NCBI GenBank assembly: GCA_903877645.1
Contig: CAIRES010000035.1
Location: 124,001 to 188,000 of the forward strand
Reading direction: 5' to 3'
Length of the DNA stretch: 64,000 bases
From: an uncultured Bacteroidota bacterium
GTDB lineage: Bacteria > Bacteroidota > Bacteroidia > Chitinophagales > Chitinophagaceae
In this document: one piece after another, positions 25,751 through 33,798 of the stretch
Layout: every line of letters begins with the position of its first letter
Position numbering within the stretch: position 1 is the stretch's first letter
Program-made: the position numbers and the translations under genes
Notes under the pieces: generated by a model
Told to the model about the DNA's origin: nothing
The model's input: the letters and a program-made list of their open reading frames with translations, nothing else
The model's database searches: none

Positions 25751-26824
25751 TTAATAGGCAGTCCCTTTCAATAAAGTGTTTGCCATGATCGGGCTGGCGA
25801 TCAGCGAATCAACAGTAGCATTACTAATGGTAACCTTTCCTGTCCTGTTTGCTTTTGCGGTAAATAATCCCAAAACATTGGCTCCGGCTATATTGGTATA
25901 AACCGGCTCTATTTCCGTGCCTGTCAGGCCGGTTCCCTGCACCAGGCTATTATTAATATAGGTGTTGAACTCGGGTGTGCCGAGGTAGAGGTAGAAGTCG
26001 CACCTGTCTATTAGTCGAATAACATTGGCTGGGGCTGTTCCCATTCCGTTGCTCAAATCATAATATAGGTCAATATTCTTTTTCTGAAAACTTGTACTTG
26101 TGGCATAAGAAAGGTAACCAAAGTTATCGTCAAAGTAATTCCTGGTAATGCTATGAGTAACAATATTTGAATCAACCCAATTGAACCTGATGATGGCCTG
26201 AGCTATTGCCACAGGTGAGTACGTTTGGTTATATCCAAGGACGTAAGCATAGTTAAGGCTGTATGTTGAATTAGGAAGTGTGGAATTAAAATCCATACCG
26301 GCATCTGCAGTGCGCACGTTATCAAAAAGTGGTATCAGAAAGGAGCCGGGGTCGTCATTGATGATGTGGGTTGTTGCCGAGTCTACTTCACCCGTAGCAA
26401 AATTGGAAACAACAATGCGATAAACATATTGAGAGTCAAGCAGTCCGGTGAACTTGTAAGCATAATTGGGGGAAGTGAAAAATGTTCCTTGCTGCTTGGG
26501 ATAGCCTTCCAGGTCAAGGTCTACAAGGTTAAGGTGGATGGTGTCATGTATATGCGTTGTATCAGCAATAAACAGGCGTTCTATCCTTACATTCAGGTGG
26601 GCAAAATAGCTGGAGTCCCATACTTTCGCCATGTCCAGTGCGCTTTTGTTCTGGTCAAGGAACGCTTTTTCAATGCGGATGTAATGGGCTGTGTCACCGG
26701 CATCCAGCAGGCCGTATATAACGGTGATATTTTTATAAGGAGCTGCTATATTGAATTTTGTGGAACAGCTTGCAAAACAGAATATCGTGCAGATCACGAT
26801 AATCGAAGCAAATATTTTTTTCAT
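25751..26824 (-). CDS. Hypothetical lipoprotein (DUF4249-like)
   Basis: Predicted lipoprotein of 357 residues. The ATG at 26824 gives a classical signal peptide with lipobox (MKKIFASIIVICTIFCFASCS; Cys20); the open frame upstream of it is not part of the protein. The mature part begins with a beta-sandwich-like segment (ITVIYGLLDAGDTAHYIRIEKAFL) resembling the start of DUF4249 lipoproteins, which are common in Bacteroidota and often encoded near TonB receptors, but the match is by general pattern only. Function is unknown. It is followed by a strong terminator and is divergent from the RDD gene. Confidence 0.75.
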   Translation of the reverse strand: MKKIFASIIVICTIFCFASCSTKFNIAAPYKNITVIYGLLDAGDTAHYIRIEKAFLDQNKSALDMAKVWDSSYFAHLNVRIERLFIADTTHIHDTIHLNLVDLDLEGYPKQQGTFFTSPNYAYKFTGLLDSQYVYRIVVSNFATGEVDSATTHIINDDPGSFLIPLFDNVRTADAGMDFNSTLPNSTYSLNYAYVLGYNQTYSPVAIAQAIIRFNWVDSNIVTHSITRNYFDDNFGYLSYATSTSFQKKNIDLYYDLSNGMGTAPANVIRLIDRCDFYLYLGTPEFNTYINNSLVQGTGLTGTEIEPVYTNIAGANVLGLFTAKANRTGKVTISNATVDSLIASPIMANTLLKGTAY

Positions 26825-26943
26825 GAAAACATTTATTATTAAAGGCAGACAAAGATAAGGGGTTTCGGTTATAGGGTTTTGTATTTTTTGCAATAAAGGC
26901 ATAGTTTAGCTGTCAATTGCTCAGTTGAGGTATTTTTCTATTT

Positions 26944-27729
26944 ATGGCGATCATCACGGTATCTACACCTTTTAATATAGACCTGGAATTTAAAGTAGCC
27001 CTGTTTGGCAAGCGGGTTTTTGCATGGCTAACCGATATGGTCGTCATCACGCTGTACTATTACCTGATGCTGAAGTTCATCTATCCTTTCGCCGGCATCA
27101 GTGAATCTTTTGACTCCACATCTTCCGTCCTGATCATCATCATCCCGGTTATGCTCTACCAGGTTGTCTTTGAAATGCTGATGAATGGACAGACTATAGG
27201 TAAACTGATCACCGGCATAAAAGTAATTGATAAGGAAGGCAAGGAGCCAACTTTAGGCCAATACATTACCCGGTGGCTGCTATGCCTGGGCAACCTCTTT
27301 ATTTATATAGTGCCGTACATATTGTTTGAGCATCCCTGGATGATGTTCGGATTCATCATGTTGTACATCCCCGATGGCATCTCGATGCTGGTATCTGCCA
27401 AATCACAAAAGATCAGCGACCTCGCAGCAGGTACGGTGGTTATAGATAAGAATTACAGGCCCGATATTCATGAAACCATTTACCTCCAGATCGAAAATAA
27501 AGATTACATCCCTTTATATCCGCAGGTGATGCGGCTCACCGACAGGGATATTAACGGGATCCGTAACCTTTTGAAAAACAGAAAAAATACAAAAAGCGAT
27601 GATCATTACATGATCAGTATTGCTCAAAAAGTGAAAACGGTGCTGGGGATCACCTCTGATATGTATGCGGCTGATTTTCTACAGCAATTACTTTGGGATT
27701 ATAACTACTATACTACTAAAAGCAAGTAA
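26944..27729 (+). CDS. RDD family integral membrane protein
   Basis: Inner-membrane protein of 261 residues. The RDD domain occupies residues about 10-165: VALFGKRVFAWLTDMVVITLYYYLML contains the Arg and Asp that name the family, followed by a second membrane helix (SSVLIIIIPVMLYQVVFEML), the NGQTIGKLITGIKVIDKEG loop and further hydrophobic helices (LLCLGNLFIYIVPYILF). The C-terminal ~95 residues are soluble. Some RDD proteins have been linked to ion or osmotic tolerance, but function here is unknown. The ATG at 26944 is the only sensible start. Confidence 0.88.
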   Translation: MAIITVSTPFNIDLEFKVALFGKRVFAWLTDMVVITLYYYLMLKFIYPFAGISESFDSTSSVLIIIIPVMLYQVVFEMLMNGQTIGKLITGIKVIDKEGKEPTLGQYITRWLLCLGNLFIYIVPYILFEHPWMMFGFIMLYIPDGISMLVSAKSQKISDLAAGTVVIDKNYRPDIHETIYLQIENKDYIPLYPQVMRLTDRDINGIRNLLKNRKNTKSDDHYMISIAQKVKTVLGITSDMYAADFLQQLLWDYNYYTTKSK

Positions 27730-27890
27730 GGGCAATCAGCTTTTGCTTCCATGAAAGATGTATCTTTATTTCATAAAATAAGTACAGAGGCAAATCAAAT
27801 TGCAAAAAAACGGTAAAGGGTATGCCTTTGAGCGAAAGCACCTGAAACCAGGAATGGGAAGCGGTGATATAGGTGCTGACAATCTTGAAC

Positions 27891-28493
27891 ATGAGAATAC
27901 GAGTCCTGGTAATATATTTGATCCTTCAAAGCATTGTTCTGAATGCAAAGGGGCAAAATACGCCCTTACCTGCCGGATTTGTTTTTGACCCTCACTCCGA
28001 CCTGCGCAACTATACACCGTACATTGTACCATGTGTCAACTGGCTACAACAAACGCCCTTGGGGCTGCAAAGACAGGAAAGGAATGAAGTGAATAATTTT
28101 GTATTGAACTGGCTGCAGATTAACCCGGATGTCAACATCGGCCTGCCGGATTATTCACTCAAATTCAATAATATAGATAAGGAATTGCTTTATCTTTTTA
28201 TGGAGAGCTGGATAAAGTATACACTACAAACTAATGATAAGGATGTAACAAGGTGCAGTATTGCAGGCCTCAACGGAATGCTTGATTATTACCACCAGGG
28301 AAAGGCTGCCAGGATAGGGACGAGCAAATATCTTGAAGACCTTTTGGAGATAAGGCAACGAGGTAAACTGGCTGATCTTTTTGATACCGGTCATGCAGCA
28401 ATGAATACTTATCTATACTTGGATACACCGGCAAACAAAACAAATTTTAAATACGCTGAAAATTATTTCCAATTACTACACTGGTTTCGGTAA
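27891..28493 (+). CDS. Hypothetical exported protein, possibly frame-disrupted at its 3' end
   Basis: I do not recognise a named family. The ATG at 27891 gives a signal peptide (MRIRVLVIYLILQSIVLNAKGQ) and a largely helical mature domain: PYIVPCVNWLQQTPLG, VNNFVLNWLQINPDV, LYLFMESWIKYTLQ, GLNGMLDYYHQGKAARIG. This core resembles short (~170 residue) exported proteins of Chitinophagaceae and seems complete by about residue 165. The last ~35 residues (from DTGHAAMNTYLYL) look foreign to it and run into the region where the next frame, encoding Ig-like repeats, is already open (from 28460). A single missing base near 28469 would join the two frames. Confidence 0.6.
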   Translation: MRIRVLVIYLILQSIVLNAKGQNTPLPAGFVFDPHSDLRNYTPYIVPCVNWLQQTPLGLQRQERNEVNNFVLNWLQINPDVNIGLPDYSLKFNNIDKELLYLFMESWIKYTLQTNDKDVTRCSIAGLNGMLDYYHQGKAARIGTSKYLEDLLEIRQRGKLADLFDTGHAAMNTYLYLDTPANKTNFKYAENYFQLLHWFR

Positions 28494-28528
28494 ACACAGC
28501 GCCACCTGCTATCACAGGCCCTGCGTCT

Positions 28529-30775
28529 GTGTGCGAGGGAGCCGGGATCACAGAACTGAATAGTACAACCGGCGGATCATGGAGTATCAGCAATACTAAT
28601 GCCACAATTGGCAGTGTATCCGGCGATGTTACCGGTGTTACTGCCGGCACATCTGTGGTTACGTATACAACACCTATTGGCTGCACAGTGCTAAGGCCTG
28701 TAACCGTAAATACATTGCCATCTGCTATTTCAAGCACTACATCACTTGTCTGTGTCCATGCAGCAACTTCGTTTACAGATGCATCGGCAGGTGGTACATG
28801 GGATATAGCGCCAATCGGAATAGCTACAGTGACGCCAACCTCCGGCGCTGTTACAGGCAGGCTTGCCGGTACAGCGCTACTTACTTATACATTGGCAGGC
28901 TGCTCTACAACTACAATTATTACTGTTAACCCTGCTCCCTCAGCTATAGGTGGTACTGCTAACGTTTGCGTGGGCCTCACTTCTACATTAACAGATGCAG
29001 GAGGTGGTACATGGAGCAGCAACCCTTCCACAGTTGCTACAGTTGGCCTCACATCAGGGGATGTTTTAGGTATATCAGGAGGGAGCGCGATCGTTACCTA
29101 TACATTACCTACAGGTTGTCAAATCACAAAGCCATTTACAGTAAACACACTGCCCGTGGCCATTTCAGGCACAGGGGCAGTATGTATCGGTTTTACAACC
29201 ACTCTTTCTGATGCCGGTGGCGGCGCCTGGATCAGCAGCGATGCCGGTGAAGCTGCAATAGGCGCTACCAGTGGCATTGTTACAGGTATCAGTACAGGCA
29301 CACCGGATATTACTTACACCCTTCCAACAGGCTGTATGGTCACAAAAACAATAACGGTCAATGCGCTGCCTGCGCTTATTTCAGGGACATCTGTTTTCTG
29401 TGCAGGAGATACAGCAACATTATCCGATGCTTCTGGTAGCGGTGTATGGAGCAGCAGCAACCCTGCTGCAAATGTGGGGTCAGCATCCGGTTTTGTTACC
29501 TGCGTGTCTGCGGGTACACCTGTAATCAGTTACAGATTGCCGTCAGGCTGTGCATCAACTTATACGGTCACTATTAATGCCCTGCCGTCAGCCATTGGCG
29601 GACTACTGCATCTATGTGCAGGTACAGCAGGTTCATTGAGCGACGCAGGTGGCGGAGCGTGGAGCAGCAGTAGTAGTGCTACTGCTACAATAGGTTCCTT
29701 CAGCGGATCGGTTTCAGCAATAAGCGCAGGTACAAGTACGATCACATATACACTCCCTACCGGGTGTATGCGTACAGCCGTTCTGACGGTAAATCCATTA
29801 CCAGTTGCGGGTACTATTGCAGGCCCTTCCAGCGTATGTGTGGGTGCTACTATACCGTTAACGGATACTGCACCCGGTGGGGCATGGCTGAGCCTGCATA
29901 GTGGCACTGCTACTATCCTTTTAACCACCGGTGTTGTATCAGGTGTTAGTGCAGGCGTTGATACTATCAATTACAGGGTGACCAATGGTTGCGGTTCTAT
30001 AGCTGCTGTAGCAGTAGTTACCGTGAATCCGTTGGCTGTTGCAGGTACTATTTCAGGGCCTTCATTAGTTTGCATCAGTTCACCGGCAACATTGGCTGAG
30101 ACCGTACCAGGTGGTATATGGAGCAGCAGTAATACTGCTGTTGCTACTGTGGGTGCTACAGGTATAGTGAGTGGTGTAAGCGCAGGTGTAGTATCCATTT
30201 TCTATTCTGTTACCAATGGTTGCAATACCGCTGTAGCCGGGTTCAGGGATACGGTTGTTACTGTACCTTCTGCGGGCACTATTGTAGGCTCAGACAGTGT
30301 ATGCGTATCAGGAACACTTACGCTTACAGATGTAGTGACAGGTGGCACATGGACTGCCAGCAACGGTAATGCTACTGTTTCATCTACGGGAGTGGTAACA
30401 GGTGTAGCCGCAGGGACTGACACCGTCTACTACTCGATCGAAACGATCTGTGGCCCGGTAGCTGTAAAGCTTATAGTGCATGTTAAGGCTGTCGGCACTT
30501 GCAATACAGGTGTTAGCCAGGTTGCCTCAGCAGGTGAATTCAATGTATATCCTAATCCTTCGACCGGGTCATTTATAATTGACATCCCCGAAACGGCAGA
30601 TGGCTCGGTAGTGACCGTATGCGACGTGCTGGGTAAGGTGATAGAAAGGAGAATGATCGGTGATCATAACCCGCAAAAGGCCCTATTTAATTTGAAGAAT
30701 GTTGCCCCTGGGAGCTATATCATCAGGGTAGATGCCGGAGACATGGTCTACAGAAACAAAATAGTTATCTGGTAA
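28529..30775 (+). CDS. Ig-like repeat protein with T9SS type A sorting domain, N-terminus missing
   Basis: Nine tandem bacterial Ig-like (BIG2-type) repeats of about 75 residues, each with the pattern ...G..SVC.G..TTL.DA..GGTWSSS...ATVG..SG.VTGVSAGT..ITYTLPTGC, followed by a T9SS type A sorting domain (NVYPNPSTGSFIIDIP to YRNKIVIW). The only available start is GTG 28529, and it lacks a signal peptide although the protein family is exported. The frame is open back to 28460, and the codons there (PITTLVSVNTAPPAITGPASVC) clearly continue the first repeat, so the true N-terminus lies further upstream or has been lost. It may be the 3' part of a frameshifted or fused gene that begins at 27891. Confidence 0.7.
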   Translation: MCEGAGITELNSTTGGSWSISNTNATIGSVSGDVTGVTAGTSVVTYTTPIGCTVLRPVTVNTLPSAISSTTSLVCVHAATSFTDASAGGTWDIAPIGIATVTPTSGAVTGRLAGTALLTYTLAGCSTTTIITVNPAPSAIGGTANVCVGLTSTLTDAGGGTWSSNPSTVATVGLTSGDVLGISGGSAIVTYTLPTGCQITKPFTVNTLPVAISGTGAVCIGFTTTLSDAGGGAWISSDAGEAAIGATSGIVTGISTGTPDITYTLPTGCMVTKTITVNALPALISGTSVFCAGDTATLSDASGSGVWSSSNPAANVGSASGFVTCVSAGTPVISYRLPSGCASTYTVTINALPSAIGGLLHLCAGTAGSLSDAGGGAWSSSSSATATIGSFSGSVSAISAGTSTITYTLPTGCMRTAVLTVNPLPVAGTIAGPSSVCVGATIPLTDTAPGGAWLSLHSGTATILLTTGVVSGVSAGVDTINYRVTNGCGSIAAVAVVTVNPLAVAGTISGPSLVCISSPATLAETVPGGIWSSSNTAVATVGATGIVSGVSAGVVSIFYSVTNGCNTAVAGFRDTVVTVPSAGTIVGSDSVCVSGTLTLTDVVTGGTWTASNGNATVSSTGVVTGVAAGTDTVYYSIETICGPVAVKLIVHVKAVGTCNTGVSQVASAGEFNVYPNPSTGSFIIDIPETADGSVVTVCDVLGKVIERRMIGDHNPQKALFNLKNVAPGSYIIRVDAGDMVYRNKIVIW

Positions 30776-30838
30776 ATTACGGCGCTTTGCAGCGTGTTCT
30801 GAAAATAATGATCCGGGATACTTCGGGCAGTTGACACT

Positions 30839-30856
30839 GCCGGGATGTATCCCGGC
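30839..30856 (+). terminator. Possible terminator after the Ig-repeat gene
   Basis: GCCGGGA (30839-30845), loop TGTA, TCCCGGC (30850-30856): a perfect 7-bp stem, followed by only a weak TCTATTTATG tract. Confidence 0.5.
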
Positions 30857-30889
30857 TCTATTTATGGTATGTTTATTAGGATTTTTTTC

Positions 30890-30897
30890 TAAATTTG
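30890..30897 (+). promoter_or_regulatory. Candidate -7 element for the NHL-repeat gene
   Basis: TAAATTTG matches TAnnTTTG and sits 49 nt before the ATG at 30947, downstream of the possible terminator. No definite -33 box. Confidence 0.4.
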
Positions 30898-30946
30898 TTT
30901 CATCTCCCGGGATATTAGCTAATATTAATTGAATCATCTATATTAT

Positions 30947-32311
30947 ATGAGATCAAAATCTACATTATTATTCCTACTGTCAATAGTTATTTGCTCGCAG
31001 CAGCTTAGGGCTCAGTACATCTCTGCTTTTGCAGGAAATGCTTATGGTGCCAGTACCGGTACCGGAGGATATACAGGCGATAATGGTTATGCCGTATCGG
31101 CAGAATTAAACAGCTGTACAGGGGTAACTTTTGACGGCGCAGGTAATGTGTATATCGCAGACCGTGGCAATAATGCAGTGCGTAAGGTGAACACGCTTGG
31201 TGTGATCACTACAATAGCAGGTACCGGCACAGCAGGGTATAGCGGGGACAATGGCCCGGCAATATCAGCAACGCTGAGCGCGCCATATAGTGTGGCTATA
31301 GACGGAGCAGGCAATGTTTATGTGGCCGATGGCGGCAACAATGTGATCAGGACAATAAATTCGGGTGGCGGTATCAGTACTTATGCAGGTACGGGAAGTG
31401 CAGGCTACTCAGGTGATGGATTTGCGGCAAGTACAGCACAACTGAATAATCCTGAGGGCATATCACTGGACAATTATGGTAACTTGTACATTGCAGATGC
31501 CGGTAATCATGTGATTCGCGAAGTATACAGCACGGGACAGATCAACACTATTGCAGGTACCGGAGGTTCATTTGGGTATAGCGGAGATCATGGGCCGGCA
31601 AATGCGGCTCAGTTGCATTCGCCATCTGCTGTGGCTATTGATATTTACGGTAATGTATACATAGCTGACCGCAATAATAATGCGATCAGGAAAATAGACA
31701 ATGCAGGAGATATAACTACCATCGCCGGTAATGGATTTGTCGGGTCGGGTGGGGACAATGGCCCTGCTGCATCGGCTCAATTGCACTCGCCATCGGGTAT
31801 CTCGATATACGGTTTCGGGAACATTTACATTTCCGACGAAGGAAATAATGTGATCCGAAAAATTGACACGGCAGGTACTATCACAAAATTTGCAGGCTCT
31901 TACCTGAACGGGTACAGCGGAAACGGCGGGTTAGCTGTGAATGCTGAAATGAGCACACCTTCGGGCCTGGCAGTTGATGGACTGGAAAGGGTGTATATTG
32001 CTGATTACGATAATAATGTCGTAAGACTGGTGAGCAGCACTGTGCCGGCAGGAGTATCCATAGTAGCCAATGCAGGCACTATGAATGTATATCCTAACCC
32101 TACATCAGGTAACGTTACCATTGATGTGCCAGGCAGCGGAACCACTACAATTACAGTGATGAATGTTGCCGGAAGCACTGTAAAAGAGGTTTCTTCATCA
32201 ACACAGAAAATATCGCTTGACCTGGGTGATCTGGCGGCCGGCACTTATCTTCTGAAAGCAACAACGGCTGATAAAGTATACAGCCATACGTTACAGCTTA
32301 CGGGTAATTAG
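30947..32311 (+). CDS. NHL-repeat protein with T9SS type A sorting domain
   Basis: Secreted beta-propeller protein of 454 residues. The ATG at 30947 gives a clear signal peptide (MRSKSTLLFLLSIVICSQQLRAQ); the earlier in-frame TTG at 30929 is unnecessary. Six NHL units follow, each with the pattern AGTG..GYSGD.GPA..AQL..P.G...D..GN.YIAD..NN.IRK, together enough for one six-bladed propeller. The C-terminal ~75 residues (NVYPNPTSGNVTIDVPG, LAAGTYLLKA, YSHTLQLTG) form a T9SS type A sorting domain. NHL propellers bind protein, carbohydrate or nucleic acid; the ligand is unknown. The same unit type makes up the large array inside the adhesin at 43266. Confidence 0.88.
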   Translation: MRSKSTLLFLLSIVICSQQLRAQYISAFAGNAYGASTGTGGYTGDNGYAVSAELNSCTGVTFDGAGNVYIADRGNNAVRKVNTLGVITTIAGTGTAGYSGDNGPAISATLSAPYSVAIDGAGNVYVADGGNNVIRTINSGGGISTYAGTGSAGYSGDGFAASTAQLNNPEGISLDNYGNLYIADAGNHVIREVYSTGQINTIAGTGGSFGYSGDHGPANAAQLHSPSAVAIDIYGNVYIADRNNNAIRKIDNAGDITTIAGNGFVGSGGDNGPAASAQLHSPSGISIYGFGNIYISDEGNNVIRKIDTAGTITKFAGSYLNGYSGNGGLAVNAEMSTPSGLAVDGLERVYIADYDNNVVRLVSSTVPAGVSIVANAGTMNVYPNPTSGNVTIDVPGSGTTTITVMNVAGSTVKEVSSSTQKISLDLGDLAAGTYLLKATTADKVYSHTLQLTGN

Positions 32312-32429
32312 TAGGGCTTGCGCTTTACAAAAGCATATTGATGATGCTCCTATTGAGGGCATGGTTTTTTTGTATACCCCTATATAAATTTGTTATTCCC
32401 CACTTACTTTTTTTCATTCGCGATTGAGC

Positions 32430-32437
32430 TAACTTTG
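32430..32437 (+). promoter_or_regulatory. Candidate -7 element for superoxide dismutase
   Basis: TAACTTTG matches TAnnTTTG and lies 26 nt before the sod ATG, giving a leader of about 20 nt. A second match, TAAATTTG at 32385-32392, is further upstream. Confidence 0.45.
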
Positions 32438-32463
32438 GTTTATAAAATATAAAAACAAAAACT

Positions 32464-33066
32464 ATGACACATTCACTTTCCCCTTTACCGTATGCATATG
32501 ATGCCCTGGAACCGCACATAGATGCGCAGACCATGCAGATACACCACGATAAACACCACCAGGCTTATGTAGACAACCTGAACAAAGCCCTTGCAGGCAC
32601 CGATGGTGAAGACAAGACGCTTGAAGAACTGATGGCCAACATATCATCCTATCCGGCAGCAGTGCGCAACAATGGTGGCGGGCATTATAACCACACCCTT
32701 TTCTGGAATATACTGGGTAACAACGGCAGCCAGCCAACAGGCGAGCTTGCCGCAGCTATCAATGAAGCATTCGGGTCGCTGGATGCACTTAAAGAAAAAA
32801 TGAGTACAGCAGGCGCTACCCGTTTTGGCAGCGGCTGGGCATGGTTGCTGGTGAGCGATGGTAAGCTGGTCGTAAGCTCTACACCGAACCAGGACAACCC
32901 ATTGATGGATATTGCTGAGGTACAAGGCCATCCGATCCTGGGCATTGATGTATGGGAACATGCTTATTACCTCAAATACCAGAACAAGCGCCCGGATTAC
33001 CTGAAAGCCATCTGGAATGTAATAAACTGGGATGCGGTGAACATGCGCTACAAAGCAGCATTATAA
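32464..33066 (+). CDS. Superoxide dismutase (Fe/Mn family)
   Basis: Cytosolic Fe- or Mn-dependent superoxide dismutase of 200 residues that converts superoxide to oxygen and hydrogen peroxide. All metal ligands are in place: His in [11 protein letters not shown] (about residue 28), His in GHYNHTLFW (about 75), and Asp and His in [13 protein letters not shown] (about 162 and 166). The N-terminal Fe/Mn-SOD helical hairpin ([17 protein letters not shown]) and the GSGWAWLL strand are typical. Metal preference cannot be decided by eye, so I do not choose between sodA and sodB. It is monocistronic: own promoter element upstream and a strong terminator downstream. Confidence 0.96.
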   Translation: MTHSLSPLPYAYDALEPHIDAQTMQIHHDKHHQAYVDNLNKALAGTDGEDKTLEELMANISSYPAAVRNNGGGHYNHTLFWNILGNNGSQPTGELAAAINEAFGSLDALKEKMSTAGATRFGSGWAWLLVSDGKLVVSSTPNQDNPLMDIAEVQGHPILGIDVWEHAYYLKYQNKRPDYLKAIWNVINWDAVNMRYKAAL

Positions 33067-33093
33067 GCTATTCAAAGATCATATTTTTGAGGA

Positions 33094-33126
33094 AGACCAC
33101 ACTGCCAAAACAGTGTGGTCTCTTTT
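33094..33126 (+). terminator. Rho-independent terminator after superoxide dismutase
   Basis: AGACCACACTG (33094-33104), loop CCAAAA, CAGTGTGGTCT (33111-33121), then CTTTTT: perfect 11-bp stem. It separates sod from the convergent outer-membrane protein gene. Confidence 0.9.
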
Positions 33127-33131
33127 TATGC

Positions 33132-33749
33132 CTAATGCACTCCGAAAGAAAAACCGCAGCCTACGATAAGGCCACCGGGAGCAAGCAGGTTCATTTCATT
33201 ATTCGCGTTATCGCTGATCTGGTCACCGGCAGTCTGGTCGAACCTGTTGCCGCTGAGTGCTACCGACCAGCCGAGCTCAAGATAGATCCTGTTGGCTCGT
33301 CGGCCCAGTTTCCAGTAGCGATATGCAGCAAGAAACACATTGGTTTGCGGGTGCAGGTCAAGTTGTACTACTTCATTGGTGTTATAAATGGTTTCGAGTG
33401 TAGGCTGATAATTTGATATGCCGGTATTGTAGGTAAGGCCACCACCGAAAGCCCATCCGCGATGGCCGGGTTGTAAGAAGTATTTGCCACCAATATATAG
33501 TTTGTCTCCCCATGTGCTGAGGCCCGCCCCACCTTCTATAGATACCTTTTGAGTAACGGGTACATCAAGGCTCACACCCACAAGACCTGTATTGTTATTG
33601 ATACCCGTGCTGGGAGTTATATAAAGTACAGGTGGACGGTTAGACGACTCCCGCTTTTCTTTTTTATAATTGGGTTTTTCGGAGCCATCCTGTGCAAATG
33701 AATGAGCGCAAAACAGCAAGGCGAGTAATGTAGCAGTGAGTTGTTTCAT
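33132..33749 (-). CDS. Hypothetical outer-membrane beta-barrel protein
   Basis: Exported protein of 205 residues with a signal peptide (MKQLTATLLALLFCAHSFAQ). After a charged linker (EKPNYKKEKRESSNR) come alternating strands with aromatic ends (LYITPSTGINNNTGLVGVSLDV, SIEGGAGLSTWGDKLYIGGKYFL, WAFGGGLTYNTGISNY, NVFLAAYRYWKLG, IYLELGWSVAL) and a terminal GLIVGCGFSFGVH, the form of a small outer-membrane barrel. No named family can be given and no function is inferred. It lies 49 nt downstream of the cytochrome gene on the same strand and may be cotranscribed with it. Confidence 0.7.
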   Translation of the reverse strand: MKQLTATLLALLFCAHSFAQDGSEKPNYKKEKRESSNRPPVLYITPSTGINNNTGLVGVSLDVPVTQKVSIEGGAGLSTWGDKLYIGGKYFLQPGHRGWAFGGGLTYNTGISNYQPTLETIYNTNEVVQLDLHPQTNVFLAAYRYWKLGRRANRIYLELGWSVALSGNRFDQTAGDQISDNANNEMNLLAPGGLIVGCGFSFGVH

Positions 33750-33798
33750 CTTTAAAAATGTTAGGTATAGTTATTTATTGGGGTGCAATTTACAATAA

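Noticed and set aside
27800-27988. 62-codon plus-strand frame upstream of the exported helical protein
   Set aside because: Overlaps the signal peptide region of the 27891 gene in another frame; no family resemblance.
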